Assembly: GCA_036257895.1 (NCBI GenBank)
Contig: DATAES010000151.1
Location: 46,808-110,807, forward strand
From: DATAES01 sp036257895
GTDB taxonomy: Bacteria > Actinomycetota > Acidimicrobiia > Acidimicrobiales > JACDCH01
Direction of reading: 5' to 3'
DNA: 64,000 bases
How positions within the stretch are numbered: position 1 is the stretch's first letter; the number at the start of each line of letters is the position of its first letter. Below are positions 40,872 through 49,134 of the stretch, one piece after another. The translations under genes were made by a program, and so were the position numbers. The notes under the pieces were generated by a model. That model was not told where the DNA came from. It saw only the letters and a program-made list of their open reading frames with translations, and searched no databases.

Positions 40872-41108
40872 CTAGAGGTGGACGACCGGACACGTCAATG
40901 TCCGGGTGATGCCGTCGATCATCTGCACGCGGCTGACGACCATCTTGCCGAGCTCGTCGACCGAAGCCGACTCGGCGCGGGCGATGACGTCGTACGGGCC
41001 GGTCACGTCTTCAGCCGATACGACGCCGTCGATCGAGCCCACCTCCGTGGCCACCTGTGCGGCCTTACCCACCTCGGTCTGGATGAGGATGTACGCGCTC
41101 ACTGCCAC
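40872..41108 (-). CDS. stand-alone Lrp/AsnC ligand-binding (RAM) domain protein
   Basis: 78-residue RAM (regulation of amino-acid metabolism) domain without a DNA-binding domain: SAYILIQTEVGKAAQVATEV, VVSAEDVTGPYDVIARAESASVDELGKMVVSRVQ and ITRTLTCPVVHL. Such proteins form ring-shaped dimers of dimers and bind amino acids. The GTG at 41108 is preferred because TAAGGT lies eight bases before it; GTG at 41102 also fits the family start. Located beside pckG. Confidence 0.88.
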   Translation of the reverse strand: MAVSAYILIQTEVGKAAQVATEVGSIDGVVSAEDVTGPYDVIARAESASVDELGKMVVSRVQMIDGITRTLTCPVVHL

Positions 41109-41116
41109 GGGCCCGG

Positions 41117-41122
41117 ACCTTA
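41117..41122 (-). promoter_or_regulatory. candidate -10 (TAAGGT) for RAM-domain gene
   Basis: TANNNT eight bases before the GTG at 41108, 14 before the alternative GTG at 41102. Confidence 0.4.
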
Positions 41123-41156
41123 CATCCGGCACCGGGCGCGGTTCCGGGCCGAGCCG

Positions 41157-42974
41157 TCAGTTGGCGAGGCGCTTCTCGAGTTCGCGGAGCTCGTCGCGGA
41201 GCTCGTCGGGCAGCCGCTCGCCGATGCGTGCGTAGTGCTGCTCGATCTGGGGGACCTCTTGGCGCCAGTTCTCCGCGTCGACGGACACCAGCTGCGCCAT
41301 CGTGTCGCTGTCCACGTCGAGACCGCTCAGGTCGATCGCATCCGGCGTCGGCACACGCCCGATGGGCGTGTCGACGTACGCGCCGTCGTCGTTGACCCGC
41401 TCGATGATCCACTTGAGCACACGGCTGTTGTCGCCGAACCCGGGCCACAGGAACGAGCCGTCGTCGCCCTTGCGGAACCAGTTCACCCAGAACAGGCGCG
41501 GGAGCCTGTCGGCGTCGGCGTTGTCGCCGATCTCGAGCCAGTGGGCGAAGTAGTCGCCCATGTTGTAACCGCAGAACGGCAGCATCGCGAACGGGTCGAA
41601 ACGCAGCTCGCCGACGTTGCCGGCAGCTGCCGCGGTCTTCTCCGACGACATGATCGAACCGAGGAAGACACCGTGGTGCCACGAGCGGGCCTCGGTCACC
41701 AGCGGGACGTTGGTGGCGCGGCGGCCGCCGAACAGGATCGCCGAGATCGGCACGCCCTTCGGATCCTCCCACTCGGGAGCGATCGACGGGCACTGCGCGG
41801 CCGGGGCCGTGAAGCGAGCGTTCGGGTGCGCGGCCGGGGTGTCGCTCGCCGGCGTCCAGTCGTTGCCCTTCCAGTCGACGAGGTGCGCGGGCGGTTCCGG
41901 TGTGAGCCCTTCCCACCACACGTCGGCGTCGTCGGTGCGGGCGACGTTCGTGAAGATGCAGTTGCCCCACAGCGTCTTCAGTGCGTTGGGGTTCGTTGCC
42001 TCGCCGGTGCCGGGTGCGACGCCGAAGAACCCGGCCTCCGGATTGATCGCGTACAGGCGACCGTCGTCGCCGAACTTCATCCACGCGATGTCGTCGCCGA
42101 CCGTCTCGATCTTCCAACCCGGCAGGGTCGGGATCATCATCGCCATGTTCGTCTTGCCACACGCCGACGGGAACGCCGCGGCGACGTACTTCTTCTCGCC
42201 CTGCGGCGGCGTCACGCCGAGCACGAGCATGTGCTCGGCCATCCAACCGTCGTCGCGCGCCATCGTCGACGCGATGCGCAACGCGAAGCACTTCTTGCCG
42301 AGTAGTGCGTTGCCGCCGTAGCCCGAGCCGTAGCTCCAGATCTCACGCGTCTCGGGGAAGTGGACGATGTACTTGTTCTCCGCGTCGCACGGCCACGGCA
42401 CGTCCTCGCGCCGGCTGCCGTTGTCATCGACCAGCGGATAGCCCACCGAGTGCAGGCACGGCACGAACTCGTCCTGCCCGAGCACGTCGAGGACGGCCTG
42501 GCCCATCCGCGTCATGATCCGCATCGACACGGCCACATACGGCGAGTCCGTCAACTGCACGCCGATGTGCGCGATCGGCGAACCGAGCGGTCCCATCGAG
42601 AAGGGGACCACGTACATCGTGCGACCCCGCATCGAGCCGGCGAACAAGCCTCGGAGGACGTCCTTCATCTCGACCGGGTCACGCCAGTTGTTCGTCGGTC
42701 CGGCATCGATCTCGTGCTGCGCGCAGATGAACGTGCGGTCCTCGACGCGGGCGACATCGCCGGGATCGGACAGCGCCAGGTAGCTGTTCGGACGCTTCGC
42801 GTCACTCAACCGCTCGAACGTCCCGCTCGACACCAGCAGTGCGCTCAGGCGGTCGTACTCCTCGGCTGATCCGTTGCACCACTCCACCTGGTCGGGTCGA
42901 CACAACGCGGCGGCCTGTTCGACGAACTCGAGCAGTTTGGAGTTCGAGGTGGGTGAGGACTGGGTGGACGGCAC
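41157..42974 (-). CDS. pckG: phosphoenolpyruvate carboxykinase (GTP)
   Basis: 605-residue cytosolic enzyme interconverting oxaloacetate and PEP with GTP, for gluconeogenesis or anaplerosis. The P-loop FPSACGKTN (269-276) includes the reactive Cys272 of GTP-type enzymes. Also visible are the YGGNALLGKKCFALR oxaloacetate/metal segment, the GDDIAWMKF metal ligand and ILFGGRR. The GTG start at 42974 has a strong GGAGG site six bases upstream. It follows the cold-shock-like gene by 19 bases and is probably co-transcribed with it. Confidence 0.96.
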   Translation of the reverse strand: MPSTQSSPTSNSKLLEFVEQAAALCRPDQVEWCNGSAEEYDRLSALLVSSGTFERLSDAKRPNSYLALSDPGDVARVEDRTFICAQHEIDAGPTNNWRDPVEMKDVLRGLFAGSMRGRTMYVVPFSMGPLGSPIAHIGVQLTDSPYVAVSMRIMTRMGQAVLDVLGQDEFVPCLHSVGYPLVDDNGSRREDVPWPCDAENKYIVHFPETREIWSYGSGYGGNALLGKKCFALRIASTMARDDGWMAEHMLVLGVTPPQGEKKYVAAAFPSACGKTNMAMMIPTLPGWKIETVGDDIAWMKFGDDGRLYAINPEAGFFGVAPGTGEATNPNALKTLWGNCIFTNVARTDDADVWWEGLTPEPPAHLVDWKGNDWTPASDTPAAHPNARFTAPAAQCPSIAPEWEDPKGVPISAILFGGRRATNVPLVTEARSWHHGVFLGSIMSSEKTAAAAGNVGELRFDPFAMLPFCGYNMGDYFAHWLEIGDNADADRLPRLFWVNWFRKGDDGSFLWPGFGDNSRVLKWIIERVNDDGAYVDTPIGRVPTPDAIDLSGLDVDSDTMAQLVSVDAENWRQEVPQIEQHYARIGERLPDELRDELRELEKRLAN

Positions 42975-42993
42975 AGGACCTCCGACGTCGTTG

Positions 42994-43251
42994 TCAGGCG
43001 GGCTCGTGAGTTGATTCGCTGGTTCGCTGAGGGAACCCGGGCGTGCCCATGTCGACCTCGGAGCCGAGGCGCAGATGGGAGGCCAGTCCGTCGTCGCCCA
43101 CGTCGAAGACGACGCGCTGGCCTTGACGGAGCATGCGGAACACCGATCCCTCGAGCGCCCGAGGGTCGAGGTCGTACTCCTGCAAGTCGGTGTCGCACAG
43201 GATCACGCCGTCGCCCGTACCCGGGTCATACGACTTGATCACGCCTTGCAC
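42994..43251 (-). CDS. cold-shock-domain-like small OB-fold protein
   Basis: 85 residues: VIKSYDPGTGDGVILCDTDLQEYDLDP followed by SVFRMLRQGQRVVFDVGDDGLASHLRLGSE. The start KSYDPGTGDGVI parallels CspA FNxxKGFGFI, but the aromatic RNP1/RNP2 residues are replaced, so nucleic-acid binding is uncertain. A divergent actinobacterial cold-shock-like protein is the best description. GTG start preceded by GAGGAG; TAGCCT at 43285-43290 on the same strand may be its -10, leaving a T-rich leader of about 30 bases. Upstream of pckG. Confidence 0.78.
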   Translation of the reverse strand: MQGVIKSYDPGTGDGVILCDTDLQEYDLDPRALEGSVFRMLRQGQRVVFDVGDDGLASHLRLGSEVDMGTPGFPQRTSESTHEPA

Positions 43252-43284
43252 CGATCGGGCTCCTCACGAAAGGGGTAAAGAAAG

Positions 43285-43290
43285 AGGCTA
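43285..43290 (-). promoter_or_regulatory. candidate -10 (TAGCCT) for cold-shock-like/pckG operon
   Basis: TANNNT 34 bases before the GTG at 43251, followed by a CTTTCTTTACCCC leader and a GAGGAG ribosome site. Confidence 0.4.
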
Positions 43291-43329
43291 CCCAGCGGTA
43301 ATGAACGCGGGCCATTCTCGCCCGCCGCC

Positions 43330-43344
43330 GGGGGAGCAGCCCCC
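43330..43344 (-). terminator. GC hairpin downstream of rpmB
   Basis: GGGGG-AGCAG-CCCCC stem-loop three bases beyond the rpmB stop; a second weaker dyad (GGGCC / GGCCC type) lies just beyond it. Probable intrinsic terminator without a U-tract. Confidence 0.5.
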
Positions 43345-43347
43345 CTG

Positions 43348-43542
43348 CTAGTGGGCCGCCTTCTGGATCTTGCCGGCCTTGATGCAGGAGGTGCAGACGT
43401 GCATGCGTTTGGTGGAGCCGTTCACGATGGCGCGGACCCGTTGGATGTTGGGATTCCAGCGCCGCTTCGTCCGCACGTGGGAATGGCTGATCGTCATGCC
43501 GAACGAGGGCTTCTTGCCGCACACTTCACACACCGCAGCCAT
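43348..43542 (-). CDS. rpmB: 50S ribosomal protein L28
   Basis: 64-residue L28. MAAVCEVCGKKPSFGMTISHSHVRTKRRWNPN is the family start, with zinc Cys pairs at Cys5/Cys8 and Cys50/Cys53 (HVCTSCIKAGKI). This is the zinc-containing (C+) paralogue type. A TAGCGT hexamer at 43583-43588 (minus strand) may be its -10, giving a leader of about 33 bases. Divergent from the FakA-like gene. Confidence 0.95.
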   Translation of the reverse strand: MAAVCEVCGKKPSFGMTISHSHVRTKRRWNPNIQRVRAIVNGSTKRMHVCTSCIKAGKIQKAAH

Positions 43543-43582
43543 GACTGCTCGACCACCTGTCGTCGTCGGGACGGGAGCAGCA

Positions 43583-43588
43583 ACGCTA
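43583..43588 (-). promoter_or_regulatory. candidate -10 (TAGCGT) for rpmB
   Basis: TANNNT 40 bases before the rpmB ATG. Confidence 0.35.
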
Positions 43589-43624
43589 CCGCACGGGCTC
43601 CCGGGCGCCCAAGGGGGGTCCCAC

Positions 43625-43630
43625 TAGCCT
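43625..43630 (+). promoter_or_regulatory. candidate -10 (TAGCCT) for FakA-like/recG operon
   Basis: TANNNT nine bases before the ATG at 43640. Confidence 0.5.
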
Positions 43631-43639
43631 GGCTCCGTC

Positions 43640-45322
43640 ATGCCCTCGCCGGACAAGCTCGGCCCTGACCAGCTGCGCAAGGTGATCCACACGTACCGCG
43701 ACGCCTTGCGCGCGCACCAGCAGGTCATCAACCGCCTGAACGTGTACCCCGTCCCCGACGGGGACACGGGCACCAACATGGCCCTGACCCTCGAGTCGGT
43801 GTGCGAGGAGCTCGCGAGTGCCGACGACGGCATGGCGCAGACCTGCAAGGCCATCAGTCACGGATCGCTCATGGGGGCCCGCGGCAACTCCGGCGTCATC
43901 CTGTCGCAGGTCCTTCGGGGCATGTCCGACGTGCTGCGCGACCACGATCTGGTGGACGGTCCGGCCTTCGCCGCCGCCTTGTCCGCCGCCTCCGACGCGG
44001 CGTACGGCGCGGTGATGAAGCCGGTGGAGGGAACGATTCTGACCGTCGTGCGCGAGGCTGCGGACGCCGCGGCTTCGGTGGCCAAGGACGACGAAGGATC
44101 GCTTGTCGCGGCGGTCGAGGCCGCGCGCGCACGGGGCGCCGACGCATTGGCGCGTACACCGGAGCTGCTTCCGGTGCTGAAGCAGGCCGGCGTCGTTGAT
44201 GCGGGGGGCGCGGGCTTTCTCCTCCTGCTCGATGCGCTTCTTCACGAGCTCGACGGACGCCCGGTCCCGGTAGCCGAGCCGGTACCTGAAGGGACAGGCG
44301 TCGACGCCGGACCGGCGGGCAAGGCACGTCCAGTTGGCGACGAGCACGACGAGGACGACGAGCACAGCGATCTGCGCTACGAGGTCATGTACTTCCTCGA
44401 AGCGGCCGACGACACCATCCCTGCTTTCAAGGACGTGTGGGCGGGGATCGGCGATTCGATCGTCGTGGTCGGAGGTGACGGGATCTGGAACTGCCACATC
44501 CACACCGACGACATCGGGGCCGCCGTGGAGGCCGCCTTGGACTGTGGCCGACCCCGCAACATCCGCATCACAGATCTCCTCGAACAGGTCGAAGAGGAGC
44601 GGTGGGTGCGCGAGGGCGTCGCCGCAGGCGGTGGTGTGGAAGAACCGGCGCACGGGAACGAGCCCGTGCCGACCGCGGTCGTCGCGGTTGCCACCGGTGA
44701 TGGCGTGCGACGGATCTTCTACAGCCTCGGCGCGCAACGCATCGTCACCGGCGGTCAGTCCATGAACCCGTCGACTGCTCAGTTGCTCGATGCTGTCGAG
44801 TCGGCGCCGGCCGGCGAGGTCGTCATCCTGCCCAACAACAAGAACATCGTGCCGGTGGCGGATCAGGTCCAGGCACTGACGTCGAAAGTGGTTCGGGTCG
44901 TGCCGACGAGTGGCATCGCCGAGGGCTGCGCCGCGCTCGTCGCGTACGACCCCGAGGCTTCGGCCGAAGTCAACCTCGTGTCGATGGTGCAAGCGTCGAG
45001 CAGCGTCGTGTCCGGCGAAGTGACGCGGGCGGTGCGCGACTCGGCGTGTGATCTCGGTCCGATCGCAGAAGGCAACTATCTCGGCGTCTCGAACGACGGC
45101 ATCAAGGCCATCCACGCCACCCTCGCCGGCGCAGCCATCGGGCTGCTCGAAGCGCTCATCGAGCAGGACCACGAGATCGTGACGATCATCGAAGGTGACG
45201 GCGCCACCCAGGCGAGCACGCGCGCCATCACCGAGTGGGTCGCCCACGAGCACGAACAGCTCACTGCCGAAGTGCTCCACGGCGGCCAGCCGCTGTACCC
45301 GTACCTGTTCGGCATCGAGTGA
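43640..45322 (+). CDS. DAK2-domain fatty-acid kinase FakA-like protein
   Basis: 560 residues. The N-terminal DAK2 (DhaL-like) ATP/Mg domain has NVYPVPDGDTGTNMALTL, GSLMGARGNSGVILSQ, and ALARTPELLPVLKQAGVVDAGGAGF. A middle region (DLRYEVMYFLEAADD onward, with CHIHTDDIGAAVEAAL) and a C-terminal domain with VVILPNNKNIVPVADQ complete the FakA layout. In Firmicutes FakA phosphorylates FakB-bound fatty acids; no fakB is in the window. Placement directly before recG is conserved in many actinobacteria and firmicutes. The stop overlaps recG by one base. Confidence 0.9.
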   Translation: MPSPDKLGPDQLRKVIHTYRDALRAHQQVINRLNVYPVPDGDTGTNMALTLESVCEELASADDGMAQTCKAISHGSLMGARGNSGVILSQVLRGMSDVLRDHDLVDGPAFAAALSAASDAAYGAVMKPVEGTILTVVREAADAAASVAKDDEGSLVAAVEAARARGADALARTPELLPVLKQAGVVDAGGAGFLLLLDALLHELDGRPVPVAEPVPEGTGVDAGPAGKARPVGDEHDEDDEHSDLRYEVMYFLEAADDTIPAFKDVWAGIGDSIVVVGGDGIWNCHIHTDDIGAAVEAALDCGRPRNIRITDLLEQVEEERWVREGVAAGGGVEEPAHGNEPVPTAVVAVATGDGVRRIFYSLGAQRIVTGGQSMNPSTAQLLDAVESAPAGEVVILPNNKNIVPVADQVQALTSKVVRVVPTSGIAEGCAALVAYDPEASAEVNLVSMVQASSSVVSGEVTRAVRDSACDLGPIAEGNYLGVSNDGIKAIHATLAGAAIGLLEALIEQDHEIVTIIEGDGATQASTRAITEWVAHEHEQLTAEVLHGGQPLYPYLFGIE

Positions 45323-47454
45323 TGGCTCGGACGCTCAGCCAGCTAGCCGCGACTCCGGTCACAGTCTTGAAGGGCATCGGGCCAGAGCGAGCGCGTGCGC
45401 TCGAGCGCCTCGAGGTCACGAACGTTCTCGACCTGCTGACGTACTACCCCCGCCGGTACGTGGATCGCAGCCGGGAGGCGAGGATCGGGGACCTGACCGT
45501 CGGTGAGGAGGCGACGGTGCTCGTCGAAGTGAAGGCGACGAATGCGCGTCGTACCCGCGGCGGGAAGGTGTTGGTGACCTGTGACGTCACCGACGGGTCC
45601 GCACACATGCGGCTCACGTTCTTCAACCAGTCGTGGCGGGAGCGCCAGCTGCGACCCGGGATGCAAGTGCTCGTGTTCGGCAAGCTCGACGTGTTCCAGG
45701 GACGCAAACAGATGACGAACCCGGTGGTCGACCTCGTCGGCGACCGCACCGGCAAGCTCATCCCCGTCTATCCGCAGTCGGACAAGGCGCGCGTCTACAC
45801 CTGGGACATCGCCCGCTGGCTCGACGAGGTGCTCGAGCGCGCCGGTGAGTTCGCCGAGCCTGCGCCGTCCGCGCTGCTCGACCGGTTCGACTTCGTCGAT
45901 CGCACCGCTGCGTTCCGCGGCATCCACCATCCGGAGACGATGCACGAAGCGGACGAGGCGCGTCGACGGTTGGTCTTCGACGAGTTGTTTCGCCTCCAGC
46001 TCGCCCTCGTCTTGCGCAAACGTGCGCTCGAACGTCGATCGGCTGGCATCGTGCACGAAGTCGGGGGTGACCTCGTACGGCGCTTCCACGAAGGGCTGCC
46101 GTACGACCTGACCCGCGCACAGGTGCGCGTCATCGACGAGATCGAACGCGACCTCGTCCGCAACCACCCGATGCACCGGTTGCTGCAGGGTGATGTCGGC
46201 AGCGGCAAGACCGTCGTCGCCCTGAGCGCATTGTTGGTGGCAGTCGAGGGAGGGCATCAGGGCGCGTTCATGGCACCGACGGAGGTGCTGGCGGAACAGC
46301 ACGCGCTCAGTGTGCGGGCGCTGCTCGAGGGCTTCACGTTGCCAGCCGACAATCTGCTCGGCGACCGCGCGCTGAAGGTGGAGCTGCTCACCGGTCGCAC
46401 CACTGCGACCGAGCGGAGGCGGATTTTGGGGGGGCTCGAGAGTGGCGAGGCCGACATCCTGATCGGCACCCATGCATTGATCGAGGAGGGCGTGGCCTTT
46501 CGGTCGCTCGGCGTCGTCGTGGTCGACGAGCAGCATCGGTTCGGCGTCGAGCAACGGGCGGCGCTGCGCGAGAAGGGCGCAGGCGAGCTCGTGCCCGACG
46601 TACTCGTCATGACCGCGACACCGATCCCTCGGACCGCGGCCATGACGGTGTACGGCGACCTCGACGTGTCAGTGCTCGACGAGAAGCCTCCGGGGCGGGA
46701 ACGGATCGCGACGAGCTGGGAGAAGGTGAGCCCGGGCGAGCTCACGCTCGGCGAGCTCGCGGTCTGGGCGAAGGTCCGCGACGAGGTGGCCGCCGGGCGT
46801 CAGGCGTACGTCGTGTGCCCGCTCATCGAGGAGTCCGAGAAACTCGAGGTTCGGTCCGCCGAGGAGACGTACGAGGAGCTGTCTCGCGACGAGCTCGTCG
46901 ACATGCGGCTCGCGTTGCTGCACGGTCGCATGACGTCGGGCGAGAAGGAGAAGACGATGACGCTGTTCCGGTCCGGCGTCATCGACGTGTTGGTGTCCAC
47001 GACGGTGATCGAAGTGGGCGTCGACGTCCCGAACGCGACGGTCATGGTGATCCTCGATGCGGACCGGTTCGGCATCGCGCAGCTCCACCAGCTGCGCGGT
47101 CGCGTCGGCCGCGGACCCGGTCTGGCGTCGTGGTGCGTGCTCGTCGGGGCGGGCGCGACGCCCGAAGCGGAGGAACGGCTGAACGCGCTCGTCCGTTCGC
47201 AGGACGGTTTCGAGCTCGCCGAAGTCGATCTCGACATCCGCGGCGAGGGCACGATCATGGGGGAGCGTCAGAAGGGACGCAACGACCTGAAGCTCGCGTC
47301 GCTACGGCGCGATCGCGAGTTGGTCGCCCACGCGAGACAGGCGGCCATCGAGCTGGTCGACGAGGACCCGGGTCTGTCCGCCCACGCGCAGCTCCTCGCA
47401 GAGGTCGAAGTCTTCCTCGACGACGAGGACCGCGAGTACCTGCTCAAGGGCTGA
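45322..47454 (+). CDS. recG: ATP-dependent DNA helicase RecG
   Basis: 710-residue branch-migration helicase for fork regression and recombination. Wedge OB domain in the first 200 residues (LKGIGPERARALERL, ATVLVEVKATNARR), Walker A LLQGDVGSGKTVVAL near residue 290, DEQHRFGV box, TATPIPRTAAMTVYGD, then helicase motifs V-VI with STTVIEVGVDVPNAT and QLHQLRGRVGRG, and the C-terminal GEGTIMGERQKG. The ATG at 45322 shares a base with the preceding TGA. Downstream is repeat C copy 1. Confidence 0.96.
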   Translation: MARTLSQLAATPVTVLKGIGPERARALERLEVTNVLDLLTYYPRRYVDRSREARIGDLTVGEEATVLVEVKATNARRTRGGKVLVTCDVTDGSAHMRLTFFNQSWRERQLRPGMQVLVFGKLDVFQGRKQMTNPVVDLVGDRTGKLIPVYPQSDKARVYTWDIARWLDEVLERAGEFAEPAPSALLDRFDFVDRTAAFRGIHHPETMHEADEARRRLVFDELFRLQLALVLRKRALERRSAGIVHEVGGDLVRRFHEGLPYDLTRAQVRVIDEIERDLVRNHPMHRLLQGDVGSGKTVVALSALLVAVEGGHQGAFMAPTEVLAEQHALSVRALLEGFTLPADNLLGDRALKVELLTGRTTATERRRILGGLESGEADILIGTHALIEEGVAFRSLGVVVVDEQHRFGVEQRAALREKGAGELVPDVLVMTATPIPRTAAMTVYGDLDVSVLDEKPPGRERIATSWEKVSPGELTLGELAVWAKVRDEVAAGRQAYVVCPLIEESEKLEVRSAEETYEELSRDELVDMRLALLHGRMTSGEKEKTMTLFRSGVIDVLVSTTVIEVGVDVPNATVMVILDADRFGIAQLHQLRGRVGRGPGLASWCVLVGAGATPEAEERLNALVRSQDGFELAEVDLDIRGEGTIMGERQKGRNDLKLASLRRDRELVAHARQAAIELVDEDPGLSAHAQLLAEVEVFLDDEDREYLLKG

Positions 47455-47475
47455 CGTCGCCTCGTCCCCCCTTCG

Positions 47476-47521
47476 TTCTGGCGTCAACGAGTACCGATAT
47501 GCGCACCGGTCGACGCCAGAA
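47476..47521. repeat. palindromic repeat family C, copy 1
   Basis: 46 bases with perfect 10-base arms TTCTGGCGTC / GACGCCAGAA around a 26-base centre containing ATATGCG and ACCG. The same-length element recurs at 57627-57672. Both copies occupy convergent gaps immediately after a long rightward gene. Confidence 0.8.
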
Positions 47522-47531
47522 TGTCAGCGAG

Positions 47532-47714
47532 TCACTCGGCGATGTCGTCCGCTTCGAGCTCGAGGTACCAGACGTCGGCGCAGTCGGCGCAGCGGTAGGC
47601 GACCACGTCACCGGCCTGCCAGCCGAGTTCCGGCTCGAGTGTCAACCGTCCACACCCGCCGCCGCAGTCCACACACACGATCCGCTCGGCGACCATGCTG
47701 ATGCTCTCGCTCAC
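47532..47714 (-). CDS. zinc-ribbon-like small protein
   Basis: 60 residues: CVDCGGGCGRLTLEPELGW then YRCADCADVWYLELEAD. Two CxxC pairs form a zinc ribbon; an acidic C-terminus follows. Function unknown. The GTG at 47714 (MSESISMVAERIVCVDCGG) is the likely start, though an ATG at 47696 would remove only six residues. The upstream 80 bases contain repeat E copy 2 and a large stem-loop, so its expression may be structured. Confidence 0.65.
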   Translation of the reverse strand: MSESISMVAERIVCVDCGGGCGRLTLEPELGWQAGDVVAYRCADCADVWYLELEADDIAE

Positions 47715-47734
47715 TTCCCTGCGGGTCGCTCGCT

Positions 47735-47755
47735 CGAGTGCGGCTCGTCGCTGGC
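47735..47755 (-). repeat. 21-base repeat family E, copy 2
   Basis: Exact reverse-complement match to 28563-28583; in both cases the element reads toward the next downstream gene (here the zinc-ribbon gene, 20 bases away). Confidence 0.6.
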
Positions 47756-47757
47756 TG

Positions 47758-47812
47758 TCGTTCGAACTCGCCAACGTGCAGCCGTTGGCGTCCTAGTAGC
47801 GAGTTCGAACGA
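47758..47812 (-). terminator. large stem-loop with 14-bp perfect arms
   Basis: Arms TCGTTCGAACTCGC (47758-47771) and GCGAGTTCGAACGA (47799-47812) are perfectly complementary; the loop holds a nested CGCCAAC / GTTGGCG dyad. It lies between two leftward genes, 36 bases after the crotonase stop, so it may terminate that gene or form the 5' leader of the zinc-ribbon mRNA. Confidence 0.55.
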
Positions 47813-47847
47813 TCCCTCGCCGCGCGTGATTGAGCGGTCGGTATGCA

Positions 47848-48564
47848 TCACCGCGGTCGTCGGTCGAACTGCGCGACGCCGTCTGCGAAACCGTCGGCGA
47901 AGATCGTGTCGCGGCCGAGACGGTCCTCGTTGGCGAGCCCTTCCTCGACGGCGAGGCCGAGTCCTTCGTACACGGATCGGCGATCGTTCAGGATGGCGCG
48001 CCACGGGAACGAAGCAAGTTGCTCTGCCAACTCGATCGCCGCATCCAGCGCACCGCCCACAGGGACGACACGGTTGACGAAGCCGATGCGCTCGGCTTCG
48101 TGCACGTCGAACTCGCGACCGGTCAGGATCACGTCGAGCGCGCGGCCGAGTCCCACGATGCGCGGCAACCGGTACGTGCCTCCGTCGATCAACGGCACGC
48201 CCCACCGTCGTTCGAGACATCCGAAGCGAGCGGTCTCGCTCGCGACTCGTAGATCACACCATGCGGCGAGCTCGACGCCACCGGCGACACACCAGCCTTC
48301 GATTGCCGCGATCACGGGTTTCGACAGCGCCAGGCGGGTCGGGCCGAGAGGACCGGACGGCCGCAAGTCCGGCAGGTCGCGCAAGTTTGCTCCCGCGCAG
48401 AACGCCGTCTCGTCACCAGTGAGGATCGCGACCTTGGCCGTCTCGTCCGACTCGAACGCGATGAACTCGTCGTGCAGCCGCGCTGCCGTCGCGCTGTTCA
48501 CCGCGTTGCGGGCATGGGGCTGGTCGATGCGGACGATCCGAACGTCCTCGCTCGGTGCTTCCAT
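47848..48564 (-). CDS. enoyl-CoA hydratase/isomerase family protein
   Basis: 238-residue crotonase. IVRIDQPHARNAVNSATAARL, oxyanion loop FCAGANLRDL, second oxyanion IEGWCVAGGVELAAWCDLRVAS and the RRWGVPLIDGGTYRLPRIVG helix. The positions of the two catalytic Glu of enoyl-CoA hydratase are occupied differently (GVPLIDGGT carries Asp), so another crotonase activity is possible. Divergent from rsmD with a 24-base gap. Confidence 0.85.
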   Translation of the reverse strand: MEAPSEDVRIVRIDQPHARNAVNSATAARLHDEFIAFESDETAKVAILTGDETAFCAGANLRDLPDLRPSGPLGPTRLALSKPVIAAIEGWCVAGGVELAAWCDLRVASETARFGCLERRWGVPLIDGGTYRLPRIVGLGRALDVILTGREFDVHEAERIGFVNRVVPVGGALDAAIELAEQLASFPWRAILNDRRSVYEGLGLAVEEGLANEDRLGRDTIFADGFADGVAQFDRRPR

Positions 48565-48576
48565 GGACGCGCACGT

Positions 48577-48582
48577 TACGTT
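48577..48582 (+). promoter_or_regulatory. candidate -10 (TACGTT) for rsmD operon
   Basis: TANNNT six bases before the ATG at 48589. Confidence 0.5.
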
Positions 48583-48588
48583 CCGGGC

Positions 48589-49134
48589 ATGCGGGTCGTC
48601 GCAGGATCAGCGCGGGGCACCCGACTCGTCGCGCCGCCCGGCCGCGGTACGCGACCGACCAGTGATCGCGTGCGGGAGGCGACGTTCAACGCGCTCGGGT
48701 CGCTCGGCCTGGTCGAAGGCGCGGCTGTCGTCGACCTCTTCGCCGGGAGCGGAGCGATGGGCATCGAGGCTTTGTCTCGTGGCGCACGCCTGGCGACCTT
48801 CGTCGACACCGACCGGTCGGCCATCGACGTGATTCGAACCAACCTCGAAGCGACCAAGTTCGTTTCCGTTGCCAACGTGGTTCGCGCCGACGCGCTGCGG
48901 TTCGCAGCAGACGGCTCGGCCGGCTTCGACCTTGCGGTGATCGATCCGCCATATGCCTTCGACGGTTGGGATGGCCTGCTCGCATCGCTTCAGGTTCCGG
49001 TCACCGTCATCGAGAGCGATCGTGAGGTCGACCCGGGGCCGGGGTGGACAGTGGTGAGGTCGCGTCGATATGGCAGTACGGTTGTGACCATCTCCCGCTC
49101 CCGCCGCGCCGACCACGAGGAGACCTCGCCGTGA
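48589..49134 (+). CDS. rsmD: 16S rRNA (guanine966-N2)-methyltransferase RsmD
   Basis: 181-residue methyltransferase. MRVVAGSARGTRLVAPPG, TRPTSDRVREATFNAL, SAM motif VVDLFAGSGAMGIEALSRGA and catalytic DPPY (119-122). Start ATG at 48589, with TACGTT six bases upstream; a longer in-frame reading would run into the divergent gene. First gene of the rsmD-coaD-sepIVA coupled run. Confidence 0.94.
   Translation: MRVVAGSARGTRLVAPPGRGTRPTSDRVREATFNALGSLGLVEGAAVVDLFAGSGAMGIEALSRGARLATFVDTDRSAIDVIRTNLEATKFVSVANVVRADALRFAADGSAGFDLAVIDPPYAFDGWDGLLASLQVPVTVIESDREVDPGPGWTVVRSRRYGSTVVTISRSRRADHEETSP

Noticed and set aside
24..48564. Idea that the two enoyl-CoA hydratase genes form one pathway cluster
   Set aside because: They are 46 kb apart, differ in active-site pattern and have no shared neighbours.
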